Positions 52,141 through 60,984 are shown, numbered from the stretch's first letter. The stretch is DNA of 64,000 nucleotides from Sphaerochaeta globosa str. Buddy (GCF_000190435.1 NC_015152.1:1990458-2054457); one strand, 5' to 3'. Made by a program: numbers and translations. The notes: a model not told the origin generated them from the letters alone.

Positions 52141-52411
52141 TTACCTCAACCTCCTTTTCTTCCGGAATCTCAGATATCTTCTGGGTTACATCCTCCCTGT
52201 TCTCTGATAGTTCCTCTTTCTTCTTTGTTAAATCGTCCTTGATTGTATGTGTGGTTTCCAAGATTTCATTCTGTTCTTGTTCATGAGCAATCTGTCCTTC
52301 CTGTTTAACAATCTTTTCTTTCTGTTTCTTATTCTTGCGTCTTTCGATACCCAGGAAGAGCAACAGTACGCCTACAATCGCTCCAAAAGCTTTTTTGATA
52401 AAACTACTCAT
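52052..52411 (-). CDS. i-spanin (Rz-like)
   Basis: 119 residues from the ATG at 52411. N-terminal membrane anchor (FGAIVGVLLLFLGI), then a long charged coiled coil (KKQKEKIVKQEGQIAHEQEQ, KKEELSENREDV) reaching into the periplasm. The o-spanin gene starts inside it. Coding overlaps the holin-like stop upstream by 8 bp. Confidence 0.8.
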   Translation of the reverse strand: MSSFIKKAFGAIVGVLLLFLGIERRKNKKQKEKIVKQEGQIAHEQEQNEILETTHTIKDDLTKKKEELSENREDVTQKISEIPEEKEVEVSDEVKKLAAEQSALARVRAERLQNSRNKN

Positions 52412-52727
52412 TCCACTCAAACCCCTCCAGCACGATGCCTTTGCTCTTTGCATAAGCTCTCGTCAAAAACTTGATAAGCTTCATGTCCACCACGAACTGG
52501 AGGGCATATACCACGATGGAGTAATAGACGATGGCAATGTGATGCCCCGGCAGGTCGAAAGAGAAATATCCCACGGTGGAGAACAGGAAAGAAAGCACTG
52601 CAGCAATCTTCCATACCTTGATGGGATCGAACTTATCCTTCTTGATTTTCTTCTTGTAGGTCTCCATGAAAATAGCAATCGCCACCACTACAGGTCCTAG
52701 AACCTTTAGAATCAACAACCAATCCAT
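52404..52727 (-). CDS. holin-like membrane protein
   Basis: 107 residues, ATG behind GGGGAG. Three hydrophobic segments: ILKVLGPVVVAIAIFM, VWKIAAVLSFLFSTVGYF and IAIVYYSIVVYALQFVV, with charged ends. Position beside spanins and an XhlA-like protein identifies it as the holin by context; no specific holin family is recognised. Confidence 0.68.
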   Translation of the reverse strand: MDWLLILKVLGPVVVAIAIFMETYKKKIKKDKFDPIKVWKIAAVLSFLFSTVGYFSFDLPGHHIAIVYYSIVVYALQFVVDMKLIKFLTRAYAKSKGIVLEGFEWNE

Positions 52728-52728
52728 A

Positions 52729-53028
52729 TCAGCTCCCCATAAATACTCGAACAGTCACTCCGATGATTGCCGTGACAACGGCAATGACCAGCCATTTAAC
52801 AACTCCATACACGCCTGTCTTCCATTTCTCCTCTACAGACTCATCAATCTGCTTGGGGATACTCTCTTTGAGGCCTTCGATCTTTTTGTCGAGTTGATCT
52901 AGTTTCTTGTCCAATTTATCTATCCCCTCGCCTAGATGTTCAAACATAAGGCTCACCCTCTCCCCAAGTTTTTCGATGTCCTTCTCATTCTTTATACCCT
53001 GTGGGCAGTTCATGAAGCTGTCTTGCAT
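52729..53028 (-). CDS. XhlA-like lysis protein
   Basis: 99 residues, ATG behind GGGAG. A long coiled coil (LDKKLDQLDKKIEGLKESI) ends in one C-terminal transmembrane helix (VVKWLVIAVVTAIIGVTV), the layout of the haemolysin XhlA family that works with holins in phage lysis. Confidence 0.72.
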   Translation of the reverse strand: MQDSFMNCPQGIKNEKDIEKLGERVSLMFEHLGEGIDKLDKKLDQLDKKIEGLKESIPKQIDESVEEKWKTGVYGVVKWLVIAVVTAIIGVTVRVFMGS

Positions 53029-53657
53029 GTAACGTCTCCCAAACTCTCAATGTATCCGTCAATGTGGTGGTACTTTTTCGGCTTGAAGTATCCAATCAAG
53101 AATTTCTTTCCTCCGATGTGCTTAGTCTTTGCTACATGTCTGAATCCAAAAAGTACAGGAGGTACTTCAGTAACAATATCGCTTCCATTCACATAGAGAT
53201 TCGCCCCATGCCACCGAACCCATATTTTCTTGAAGTTGTACGCACCAATCACTCTTGGAGAACCGAAAGTCACCAGACGAATGATGTAACGCTTCTGAGG
53301 ATATTTGAACCAGATATCCTCGTAACAAAGGGTTGCCATCGCTCCCCCATACGACCAACCGCAAACGGTGATTGGCTTGTTGTACGCTGCAGCCTCTTTC
53401 AGGAAGTGGTCATTGATCTTCTTCCATTCCTTCAAGAATCCTCCATGAACATAGAACGGTGTCTTCATTCGCTTGTAAGGTTTCTTTGGAAATGAGAAGT
53501 TGATTTTCCAGTCTGCCTTTGAATTGGACGGGCAGAAAATAATCACCACCTCATCCGAATATTCAAGAACCCGGTATTGAGTGTCAGTACCGATAGTGCT
53601 CCAGCAGTCAATTGTCTTGAAAAGCTGAGCAAGCTCCAAGTGTGTCTTCATAATCAA
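53010..53657 (-). CDS. class 3 lipase-like hydrolase in the lysis cassette
   Basis: 215 residues from TTG 53657 (or ATG 53651), overlapping the stop of the gene upstream. VCGWSYGGAMAT (Ser 102) is the GxSxG nucleophile elbow; NGSDIVTEVPP (Asp about 157) and KYHHIDGY (His about 199) complete a lipase-3 catalytic triad in the expected order. There is no signal peptide, so it would need the holin or lysis to reach its substrate. It occupies the place where an endolysin is normally found. Confidence 0.8.
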   Translation of the reverse strand: MIMKTHLELAQLFKTIDCWSTIGTDTQYRVLEYSDEVVIIFCPSNSKADWKINFSFPKKPYKRMKTPFYVHGGFLKEWKKINDHFLKEAAAYNKPITVCGWSYGGAMATLCYEDIWFKYPQKRYIIRLVTFGSPRVIGAYNFKKIWVRWHGANLYVNGSDIVTEVPPVLFGFRHVAKTKHIGGKKFLIGYFKPKKYHHIDGYIESLGDVTCKTAS

Positions 53658-53977
53658 AACATCTTGAAGAGGAGCGAGTTCTCTCCACGCCTATATTCGA
53701 TTATGTGGTTTCCATTTTCATCAAGTATCAATGTCCCTGTTGTAGGATCGAATTTCCATGAAGATTGCACGTTGTAATTATACGAAATAAACTCGGCAAA
53801 CTTTTCAATCACCTCATCAGTTCCGTTCACGATGATTCGATACAACTTATTGTTCTGGAAGGTCGTATCGATGAACCCTCCGACAACATCTACCACCATT
53901 CTCGATTCAGCAATGGAAAATCTTGTAATGTCAGATTCGAACACCTTCTCATTACCGCTATAAACTTCTACTTTCAT
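53654..53977 (-). CDS. hypothetical tail-module protein
   Basis: 107 residues from the ATG at 53977 behind GGAGG. Beta-rich throughout (VEVYSGNEKVFESDITRFSI; GTLILDENGNHIIEYRRGE). Its stop overlaps the lipase start. Possibly a fibre chaperone or minor tail protein; no family recognised. Confidence 0.55.
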   Translation of the reverse strand: MKVEVYSGNEKVFESDITRFSIAESRMVVDVVGGFIDTTFQNNKLYRIIVNGTDEVIEKFAEFISYNYNVQSSWKFDPTTGTLILDENGNHIIEYRRGENSLLFKMF

Positions 53978-53989
53978 TTTTACCTCCAC

Positions 53990-54499
53990 CTAATTGATCG
54001 TTCCAGCCAAACCACTATTCAAAACACTCGTAGTGAATGATGTCCCTGGAATCCTGTTCGAACTGTTTTGGGGGTTGTCCCAATAAGTAAGCAATTTCCC
54101 TTGCTGGCAATCCTTTTGTCCGCACCAGAAGGTAACAGTGTGGTGAGCCCTGCTACCGCTACCTCCTAGTTGATACCAACCAGGCCCATAATTCTGGACA
54201 TAAAATTCATACTCCCATGCACTTTGTGATTTAGTAAGGTCTCCGACAGTCCAGACTGTATAGGAAGCCCCTGTCGCACTGTCTTTTTTGTTCATATATC
54301 CCCTTACCCTAGGGAACCATCCCCCATTGGCAAGCCTGATCTTCCCAAACTTTCCAGAACTACCCCTGATATAGAACCAAGGGGAAACACCTGAATGGTC
54401 TCCATAGCCATCGCCCCATTGCTGGATGAATGTTTGCCATGAGTTGTTAACGTTGTTTAGCTCTGTTGCAGTGATTATCTGTGCTTGTGTAAACGCCAT
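53990..54499 (-). CDS. tail-fibre-associated protein
   Basis: 169 residues from the ATG at 54499, which overlaps the fibre stop. Aromatic and Gly-rich (GVSPWFYIRGSSGKFGKIRL; YGPGWYQLGGSGSRAHHTV), like the carbohydrate-binding tips of phage fibres. It may be the separate distal tip or a fibre-bound adhesin. No exact family known. Confidence 0.6.
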   Translation of the reverse strand: MAFTQAQIITATELNNVNNSWQTFIQQWGDGYGDHSGVSPWFYIRGSSGKFGKIRLANGGWFPRVRGYMNKKDSATGASYTVWTVGDLTKSQSAWEYEFYVQNYGPGWYQLGGSGSRAHHTVTFWCGQKDCQQGKLLTYWDNPQNSSNRIPGTSFTTSVLNSGLAGTIN

Positions 54500-56607
54500 T
54501 AGTTTGCTACTGCTCCCCAAACTATGTTTGTTGTTCCTTGTGTATTGATCTGAGTGGCTGAAAGAACCCCTGCCGATGCAGTAACATACTCAACCCCGTT
54601 GGAACTTTGAATTGATAATCCTTTCATCCCACCTTGCTTGAAGGTCCAATAATTGCCGGAGGTATGTCCATTATATGAACCAATCCTAAAAGTGATATCA
54701 TAGCCACCAATAGAATATTGTTTATTAACGGGGATAGCGATTTCAGAACTGTAAGAGCTTCCATTATTTACTGATACATCAAAAGTATCTTTTGGAATTG
54801 GGAAAGACCGAATTGCTCTAACATATGGCCAAGTTATCGCTGTACTTGTTGAAGTTTTTGACATTCCAGTAGCACCGACTGTAATTCTATAAATACTTGC
54901 TGAAGAAGCATTATATTCATTAGAAGCCCAATAATTCTCACTTGTTCCTACAGTAAAACCGTAATCGGTTCCAAGTCTATCAATAGCCAATTTTAATTCA
55001 TCAAGACTTGGTAAATACCAATCGCTGTATCCTCCATATACTAAATCATTAGCATATGTAGCCGCTGGTGCTGAACTTCCAAAAGCAGACAAAATTGTGT
55101 TGGTATTTGTTTGACCTGCGCCAACAGAATAATTATAAAGTCCCAATTCTGGTGCGGTCGGTCCCCATTTTAATCTTCCGCTTTGTGCTGCGATTGGAGA
55201 ACATTCATAAATTGTAGTGTCAGTTATATGGAAAATCTTTCCACCAGCAGGGCCTGTGCCACCTAATTGATATATAGGAGCAATTGTTCGCATTCTCACT
55301 ACAGCATCGACCGCTACTGCTCCAGAGTTGATGATTGTTAAGTCATTCAAACCAGAACCAACAAAAGTAGGTCCAGCAATAATTCCACTTTCATCACGAA
55401 TACTTACACGTGAATTAGCAAGTGCATTAAGCCCAGTTCTTAGAGTACCTATTAGCTTTGCATTCATCGCTTGAAATATCCCATCAGGGGATAAATGATA
55501 TCCAGCCGAAGTTGTTATAGGAATGCCATCTTTTGTATACCCTGAGTAGATTGAGCCATTTTGCAATTCAATGTTTTTTGCCTTTATCTCTCCGTTTCCA
55601 GCTAAATAATATCCAGAACCATCGGAGGGGGCTGCTCCATCTTCGGTGTATCTTGAATAGATTGCACCATTATTGGACATCTCTATCTTGTTTGCGAATA
55701 CCTTGTTGATAAAAGCTTCGAGTACAGCCACCCTCTGGAATACTTGGTCTATCTTGTTTGCTTGCGCCCATACGTTGATGTTTTTAATATCCCCGGTTGC
55801 AAGGATATCCATGAAGTGTGATCGCTCAAAATTCTCCGATCTTTCTGGCATTACGTACTGGATATCGTAAATCGAATCCCCATTCTTCATGAACGAACCG
55901 AGAACAAAGAAATCCGAGGTCAGTGCCTCACCACCGTTATACGGCTCCCATCTCTTCGATGTTCCGTCAGCTATCAGCTTTGCGAATTGTGCTGCTACTC
56001 CATCGAATATTGCATACCCTTTCCCATCTGCAGTGAGAACTTCGGAATAAGCTGGAACTGTGTGTCTAATACCTTCTGCATAAATGTACCCTGTATTTGC
56101 GGTGAGTGTTCCATCGTCAGCAAATCCTTTTAGATAGAGAGTTGTGCCATCAGCATACAACCCAAGTTGACCGGGGTTTCCCATCGGGCCTTGTGGTCCT
56201 TGTGGTCCAATTTCGCCAGGGTCTCCTTTAGGGCCTTCTGCTCCAGTCTGCCCTTGATACACCTTAGAGAGAGCATACCGCTTGGTAATCGAAGCCTCAC
56301 CAAACTTGGATGCAGTGATATCCACCCACCCCATATCTGTTGTGAGAGCAGTAACAGTCAGAACCCCGGAAGAGTTAACGGATGACGTTACTCCCATTCC
56401 CGAATTCGTTCTAGAAAAAGCCCATCCAGTCTGCAGAGTATTACCCCTGTAGACCTTCATGGTTGTTGTTAAGGGAGTCGTAGAAAGTGGAATCTTTGGA
56501 GTGCCGCTTGCATCAACCGAAACGAGTCCAGCATCCGATGTCAACACAGCATACGTTACATCGTTCTGATCGTACAATGTTAATGAACCAGTTCCCACAA
56601 CTCCCAT
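54499..56607 (-). CDS. tail fibre with collagen-like repeat and DUF1566 (C-type-lectin-like) domain
   Basis: 702 residues. The N-terminal GSLTLYDQND is shared with the neighbouring gene and probably docks to the tail. A collagen-like GPxGxPG stretch lies at about 118-145. Residues about 447-600 (TGPAGGKIFHITD, DWYLPSLDELKLAIDRLG, YWASNEYNASSASIYRITVG, YVRAIRSFP) are a DUF1566/Lcl domain of the C-type-lectin fold, a common receptor-binding module. The DNA of this part is visibly lower in GC than its flanks. A short C-terminal beta domain follows. Confidence 0.82.
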   Translation of the reverse strand: MGVVGTGSLTLYDQNDVTYAVLTSDAGLVSVDASGTPKIPLSTTPLTTTMKVYRGNTLQTGWAFSRTNSGMGVTSSVNSSGVLTVTALTTDMGWVDITASKFGEASITKRYALSKVYQGQTGAEGPKGDPGEIGPQGPQGPMGNPGQLGLYADGTTLYLKGFADDGTLTANTGYIYAEGIRHTVPAYSEVLTADGKGYAIFDGVAAQFAKLIADGTSKRWEPYNGGEALTSDFFVLGSFMKNGDSIYDIQYVMPERSENFERSHFMDILATGDIKNINVWAQANKIDQVFQRVAVLEAFINKVFANKIEMSNNGAIYSRYTEDGAAPSDGSGYYLAGNGEIKAKNIELQNGSIYSGYTKDGIPITTSAGYHLSPDGIFQAMNAKLIGTLRTGLNALANSRVSIRDESGIIAGPTFVGSGLNDLTIINSGAVAVDAVVRMRTIAPIYQLGGTGPAGGKIFHITDTTIYECSPIAAQSGRLKWGPTAPELGLYNYSVGAGQTNTNTILSAFGSSAPAATYANDLVYGGYSDWYLPSLDELKLAIDRLGTDYGFTVGTSENYWASNEYNASSASIYRITVGATGMSKTSTSTAITWPYVRAIRSFPIPKDTFDVSVNNGSSYSSEIAIPVNKQYSIGGYDITFRIGSYNGHTSGNYWTFKQGGMKGLSIQSSNGVEYVTASAGVLSATQINTQGTTNIVWGAVAN

Positions 56608-56618
56608 TGAAATGCTCC

Positions 56619-57962
56619 TTATGCCTTGCTTGCTTCGATGTAGATGTTTGCATTCCCATCAACATCAATGTCACGTGCAATGAACGGAGTAGCACCAGAG
56701 GATGTCCCTTCCCCTGCAGTAGCACCGCTTCCGATATACACGTAGAGCTTTCCACCAACAAACTGTCCTGCAGTAGGTGCTACAGATTCAAAGCCATTCA
56801 AGGGTGCTCTAAGTGTGATGGTGTTGGTTGCTACGGATGCTACCTCATAGGAGTTGATTGCAAGGCCGTTCGCAGAGACAAGACGGACTACAGAACCAGC
56901 AACGAGACCAGAGATAGCCGCACCATCATGAGTGACTGTCCCCGTGATTGTAGTGCCATGTGCCGTGATATTCCTTGCGTTCACCTCACTGGTCTTGGTT
57001 GTGTCGATGAATCCAGAGCGTTTTCCGAAACGGTCATAGAGCTTCCAAACAAACGTGTAGCCAGTAAGATCAGAAACAACCTTGTTTCCGTACCTTACCT
57101 CTGGAATCATGGTCTTTATACCAACACCATTCAAAAACACATTGCCTTCTGCACACTTAACATCCACTTCGTAAGGGTCTGACAAATCGTGTACCACAAA
57201 GTTTCTTGTGTAGATGATTCCACCTGCATCTTTCGCCTTGACCATGAAAAGCCCGATATCGGTCACAGCATCTTCGGTGATAACGATGGACCTCACATCT
57301 GCCCAAGCTCCGTCAGCCGGGTTTGTTGCCGCACCACCAGCAGTAGTTTTGAACGATACCTTGCCGCCTGTCACCAGAGCATGGTTTGCATCGAGCTGGT
57401 TTGCTGCAGCGTAGGGTGATACGAACCACTGATAGGAAATACCAGAAGTATCTTCCGCTGAGCCACGGAACAATCGTGCGGTAATAGTAGCGTTGTTCTT
57501 TGCTCCCTCTGCAGTCTTTTCAATAATGAACTGGCCATCAACATCAAGCGAAACACCAGAAGTTCCATTGCGTTGACAGGTAAGGGTTATTGAAGACTGG
57601 ACAATCGAAGAAATCCTGGTTGTAGGATCGGTGTATGTCCCTTCGTAATAGATGGTCAAGACAGGCGATGCTGAAGGAATGTTCGTGTTCTTGGAATAGG
57701 TCGCACCAGTCCCCAAGTCAGAACCTCCAACGGTAGTTCCCCATTTGTGGCCCGTCATTACGCTATGGATATTCGCTCCACGGCAATAAACATAAGGGGT
57801 AAGGACGTTTGGAGTACTAGCCCAGTTTGGGTTGTAGGTTGTAGAACCTTCCTCTTCCGTGAATACCTGCTGGCCTTTCTGAGAAGGACTGATGATTGCG
57901 GTAATCGGTGCTGCATCGTTCTGATCGTACAATGTAAGCGAACCGCTAGTAATTACTGGCAT
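56619..57962 (-). CDS. tail-fibre / adhesin-like structural protein
   Basis: 447 residues, beginning MPVITSGSLTLYDQNDAAPI; the SGSLTLYDQND block is repeated at the start of the next fibre gene. The rest is Thr/Gly/Ala-rich beta sequence with Ig-like spacing (QFIIEKTAEGAKNNATITAR; YQWFVSPYAAANQL). Probably a proximal fibre section. Confidence 0.68.
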   Translation of the reverse strand: MPVITSGSLTLYDQNDAAPITAIISPSQKGQQVFTEEEGSTTYNPNWASTPNVLTPYVYCRGANIHSVMTGHKWGTTVGGSDLGTGATYSKNTNIPSASPVLTIYYEGTYTDPTTRISSIVQSSITLTCQRNGTSGVSLDVDGQFIIEKTAEGAKNNATITARLFRGSAEDTSGISYQWFVSPYAAANQLDANHALVTGGKVSFKTTAGGAATNPADGAWADVRSIVITEDAVTDIGLFMVKAKDAGGIIYTRNFVVHDLSDPYEVDVKCAEGNVFLNGVGIKTMIPEVRYGNKVVSDLTGYTFVWKLYDRFGKRSGFIDTTKTSEVNARNITAHGTTITGTVTHDGAAISGLVAGSVVRLVSANGLAINSYEVASVATNTITLRAPLNGFESVAPTAGQFVGGKLYVYIGSGATAGEGTSSGATPFIARDIDVDGNANIYIEASKA

Positions 57963-57972
57963 GTAAATCTCC

Positions 57973-59115
57973 TTATTGATTTATGTCTAGGTGATACGTT
58001 GCTCTTGCTTCTACGGAATCTGCAGCAACATGTATCTGCCGATATCCACTTGCATGCGATAAATTCCACGTATAGTCGTCATCGGGCGGCAATCTTGGAT
58101 AGAAACTATTTCTGGTCCATCTGAAAGCTGAGTCTGGAAGTGTATCGGTGATATCCACCTCGTTCAGGAAAACCCTTCCGTACATCGTGGTCTCCATGAC
58201 TTCACCCGGTTTAAATACCAACCCATTGGTGGAGTGCATCTCAAGCCTGTACGACTTGCCCTCTTCGCCCTGTGGTCCTTGCGGCCCGGGGACTTCTTCC
58301 GAAAAGGAGGCGAACCCAATCTTCTCAAAGTACATGGTGTCGCTATACATGTGCTTGAATGTGCAAAGGAATGAAGCAGACTTATAGACCAGATCATACT
58401 TGGTTATAGTTATTGACTTGCCGACCAACTGCTGAGGTTCTCTCCAAGTTGAATCTGCTGTCCTGTTTTCCGACAGTCTTTCCCAGGTAAAATCAGAATC
58501 AGGGTAGTTGGCCGTTGCATCGATTCCTTCTTGATATAGAGATACACGAAGAGTCGTAGAAGACCCATCCAGAGGAACAGTTACCCCTGTTGAGCCTATT
58601 ACGCTGACTGTAAACTTGGTGCGGTAATCCATGCCGCTAAGGATTCCTGTCTCAAGACGGAAGAGCATCTCATCAAGAGCCGTCTTTTTGGTGTAGTAAT
58701 CCTCAAACAATGTGATAGGGCTGCCAAGCTCCGTGATGTCGGTGTTATCACCCATCTTGGTCGGGTCAAGGACGATGTTTAGGTAATTCTCAAGGTTGTT
58801 ATAAGCTTGGAGCATTGAGACACTGATGGTGTGTTCCCCAATGTCATACTCATCGACCTTCTGAAGCGTTGCAGCCTTAGAAGCAATGAGACTTTTCCAC
58901 TCTCTATCTAATGATCGCTTCTCCACCGGAGTAATGTTGCTGTCAGAACCCATGAGTCGGAGTTGCGAATAAAGGTCGGACCTGTCAACGGCAAGAATCT
59001 GGAGACCAGCTTTGTTGAGCGATTCTCCGGGTGTCTTTCTAACCTTGCCTTTTACAAGCTTGATATTGTCTGCATAGATGGTCTTGCCAAGCTTGTCATC
59101 AACTACTGTCTTCAC
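57973..59115 (-). CDS. tail-fibre module protein, first gene of the fibre/lysis operon
   Basis: 380 residues from GTG 59115 (product MKTVVDDKLGKTIYADNIKL), with AGAGG nearby. An upstream in-frame start at 59205 would place the promoter motif inside the gene, so the GTG is preferred. Helical N-terminal half (VEKRSLDREWKSLIASKAATLQ), then beta domains and a short collagen-like GPQGPQGEEG. It probably attaches the fibre to the tail. Confidence 0.7.
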   Translation of the reverse strand: MKTVVDDKLGKTIYADNIKLVKGKVRKTPGESLNKAGLQILAVDRSDLYSQLRLMGSDSNITPVEKRSLDREWKSLIASKAATLQKVDEYDIGEHTISVSMLQAYNNLENYLNIVLDPTKMGDNTDITELGSPITLFEDYYTKKTALDEMLFRLETGILSGMDYRTKFTVSVIGSTGVTVPLDGSSTTLRVSLYQEGIDATANYPDSDFTWERLSENRTADSTWREPQQLVGKSITITKYDLVYKSASFLCTFKHMYSDTMYFEKIGFASFSEEVPGPQGPQGEEGKSYRLEMHSTNGLVFKPGEVMETTMYGRVFLNEVDITDTLPDSAFRWTRNSFYPRLPPDDDYTWNLSHASGYRQIHVAADSVEARATYHLDINQ

Positions 59116-59132
59116 TGCATCCTCTTTGCAAA

Positions 59133-59177
59133 AGTGTAGCCTTATGACAAGGAACTCACTCGCTTGGAGGTAACGAG
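59133..59177 (-). promoter_or_regulatory. bipartite late promoter for the fibre/lysis operon
   Basis: Minus strand CTCGTTACCTC (59177-59167) and CTACACT starting exactly 38 bases later (59139). It lies 62 bp before the GTG start at 59115. Same element and spacing as at 23343 and 27809. Confidence 0.68.
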
Positions 59178-59311
59178 ACAGTGTACATTCATGCACAGCG
59201 TACATCGTCTAATTTGGAAAAATTACGCTCATACCAAGGGCGGAATTATTGGCTTGAAAGCTTTATGAGCGAGGTACGGATCATACAATTATAGATTTTG
59301 TGTGAAGTATG

Positions 59312-59326
59312 CCCGTTTTCGGCAAA
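59312..59326 (+). other. attR core
   Basis: CCCGTTTTCGGCAAA, an exact copy of the tRNA-Leu 3' end at 6079-6093 but without tRNA sequence to its left. GTGTACATT (59181-59189) and GCGTACAT (59198-59205) nearby resemble arm sites next to attL. Confidence 0.93.
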
Positions 59327-59352
59327 TTCATATAAAGCAACGAGTTTTAAGT

Positions 59353-59390
59353 AAAAACCACGAGAATCGTATTCGAGGTTTTTCTTTTTC
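59353..59390. terminator. terminator downstream of the attachment site
   Basis: AAAAACC...GGTTTTT stem with inner CGA/TCG pairs and flanking A/T runs. It would originally have ended the tRNA-Leu transcript and also serves the convergent SDR gene. Confidence 0.6.
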
Positions 59391-59408
59391 TGCGGTCCTT
59401 ACTCCCAA

Positions 59409-60365
59409 TTACTCATCAACAGACTTTACTTGGATTTTTGCCATTTCCAGGCTTTTTGCCCAAAGTTGCTCTGCAACAACCACGTCCAGTGCATGGGGAG
59501 CAGGAATCTCAAGGGTGGTCAAGTTGAAGAACTTTCCAGTAATTTCTTTTACTTCCTGTGAGACTCCCAAGTAATACAGCGCTTGGGCTGAAAGCTGGGG
59601 AGATCTTGATGAGGGGTTGATGATCCGATGCTTGAAGAACTTGTATAGCCGACCGTTGTTCTCCCCCATGTTGGTCAACACATCGCCTGGATGCATTGCA
59701 TTGATGGTAACGTTGGTGTCTTTAAAAATCCGGCTGAAGAAAAACAATGAAAGCAATTGGGCCGTTTTGGCCGAGCCATAGCTTTTCAAACCCGTGTAGT
59801 GTTGTTTGTCCCAGCCTAGGTCATCAAGTTTCAAACCGGCAAGTGCAAACCGGTGACCTTCCGAGTTGACATAGAGGATTCGCGCGTGCTTCTGCCGCTT
59901 CAGCTTATCCTGCAATCGATAGGTCAGCATGAACGAAGCGAGGTAGTTCACTTGGAATACTTCTTCGATATCATCGTGTGTGAAGCGTTTTTTTGTGTTG
60001 TAGACCCCTGCATTGTGGATGAGCACGCAAATATCCCGGTCAAGAGAACATAAAAAATCGGCTGCAGCATGGATCGCTTCGAGCTTTGAAAAATCAGCAA
60101 TGAAATAGGTGTAGACACCCTTGAATTGCTGCTCAAGTCCAGCCTTCAGCTTTTCTGATTTCTCCTTGTTGCGATTGATCATCAACAAGTCGGCGCCATG
60201 ACTGGCATAAAGTCTGGCGGTCTCATAACCGATACCCGAGGTGGCGCCGGTAATGACTACCAAGTGACCTTGCAAGTCTTTTTGTTCTTGCTTGGGCATG
60301 GCCTTGTTGTTTTTCAGCATTGCACGGATATTCGACCATTCGTATTGTTTCCAATAGGGATTCAT
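59409..60365 (-). CDS. short-chain dehydrogenase/reductase
   Basis: 318 residues from the ATG at 60365 behind GAGGTG; upstream in-frame codons overlap the preceding gene. VVITGATSGIGYETARLYA is the TGxxxGIG cofactor loop, LIHNAG the NNAG-like motif, VNSEGH the Ser region, and GLKSYGSAKTAQ the YxxxK catalytic motif. Resembles retinol dehydrogenase-like SDRs that use NAD(P). Cotranscribed with the SnoaL-like gene, 13 bp apart. Confidence 0.88.
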   Translation of the reverse strand: MNPYWKQYEWSNIRAMLKNNKAMPKQEQKDLQGHLVVITGATSGIGYETARLYASHGADLLMINRNKEKSEKLKAGLEQQFKGVYTYFIADFSKLEAIHAAADFLCSLDRDICVLIHNAGVYNTKKRFTHDDIEEVFQVNYLASFMLTYRLQDKLKRQKHARILYVNSEGHRFALAGLKLDDLGWDKQHYTGLKSYGSAKTAQLLSLFFFSRIFKDTNVTINAMHPGDVLTNMGENNGRLYKFFKHRIINPSSRSPQLSAQALYYLGVSQEVKEITGKFFNLTTLEIPAPHALDVVVAEQLWAKSLEMAKIQVKSVDE

Positions 60366-60378
60366 TGCTTTAGGCACC

Positions 60379-60819
60379 TCAACCAAACTTCTTGTGCATG
60401 AATTTTCTGTACATTCTGTTGAACCTGGGGATGTTATCGAAAATGTCGCCCCATAGATCATAGTAATCGCGTTGCTCGATAATCTTGCCGTTCTCGTTCA
60501 AGGTTACCCTGCTAGAGCCATAGATGGATGAATTGGGATACTTTTTAAAACTCAGACTCATCTCCCACTCCATGAAAATTACAGTACCGTTTGAGGCGGT
60601 ATTCTTTACATCCATTCTCAAGTTGTTCGAGCGATTGATCAGGCGCTCGGTCATCGCCTTGAAATCGTGTATGCCCTGAATTTTCTGTACACTGTCACAA
60701 AAATAGATTGCCTCATCATAGTAAGGCAGAATATGGGACCAATCAGGCTTTCCTTCCGTATTGTAAATATTGGTCCATAGGTCTTTCAGGTGTTCCTTGC
60801 TCTGAATCGTATATTCCAT
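60379..60819 (-). CDS. SnoaL/NTF2-like protein
   Basis: 146 residues. LKDLWTNIYNTEGKPDWSHILPYYDEAIYFCDS, FKAMTERLINR and VIFMEWEMSLSFK follow the cone-shaped SnoaL-like (nuclear transport factor 2) fold, which binds small hydrophobic molecules or acts as isomerase/hydrolase. The partner SDR suggests a shared small-molecule pathway. Confidence 0.75.
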   Translation of the reverse strand: MEYTIQSKEHLKDLWTNIYNTEGKPDWSHILPYYDEAIYFCDSVQKIQGIHDFKAMTERLINRSNNLRMDVKNTASNGTVIFMEWEMSLSFKKYPNSSIYGSSRVTLNENGKIIEQRDYYDLWGDIFDNIPRFNRMYRKFMHKKFG

Positions 60820-60984
60820 GGCGCGTTACCATCTTCCTTTGGGTTGTATCAGTTATACCATGGTTTATGGAAATTGCTTAGGAAAAAGCACAGCCTCAGG
60901 CATCTCTTGTGCCAAGGTGTACGAGAATACTTTGCCCTACAAACAAGAGAACGTTCATACCATAGTATGTAAATTTTCATTATA

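Larger units (their letters stand above)
6079..59326. mobile_element. complete-looking temperate podovirus prophage integrated in tRNA-Leu
   Basis: It is bounded by identical 15-bp cores CCCGTTTTCGGCAAA (6079-6093 and 59312-59326). The left core is the 3' end of tRNA-Leu and the right one is an isolated copy with host genes beyond it. The integrase adjoins attL. The content runs in order: early/replication genes, repressor, terminase, portal, capsid, connector, ejection proteins, defence morons, lysis and tail fibres. There is no tail tube, sheath or tape-measure gene, and three large ejection-type proteins are present, as in short-tailed phages. About 53.2 kb. Confidence 0.95.

Noticed and set aside
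54499-56607. diversity-generating retroelement target
   Set aside because: The DUF1566 domain is typical of such targets, but I see no reverse transcriptase, no adenine-rich template repeat and no C-terminal variable region.
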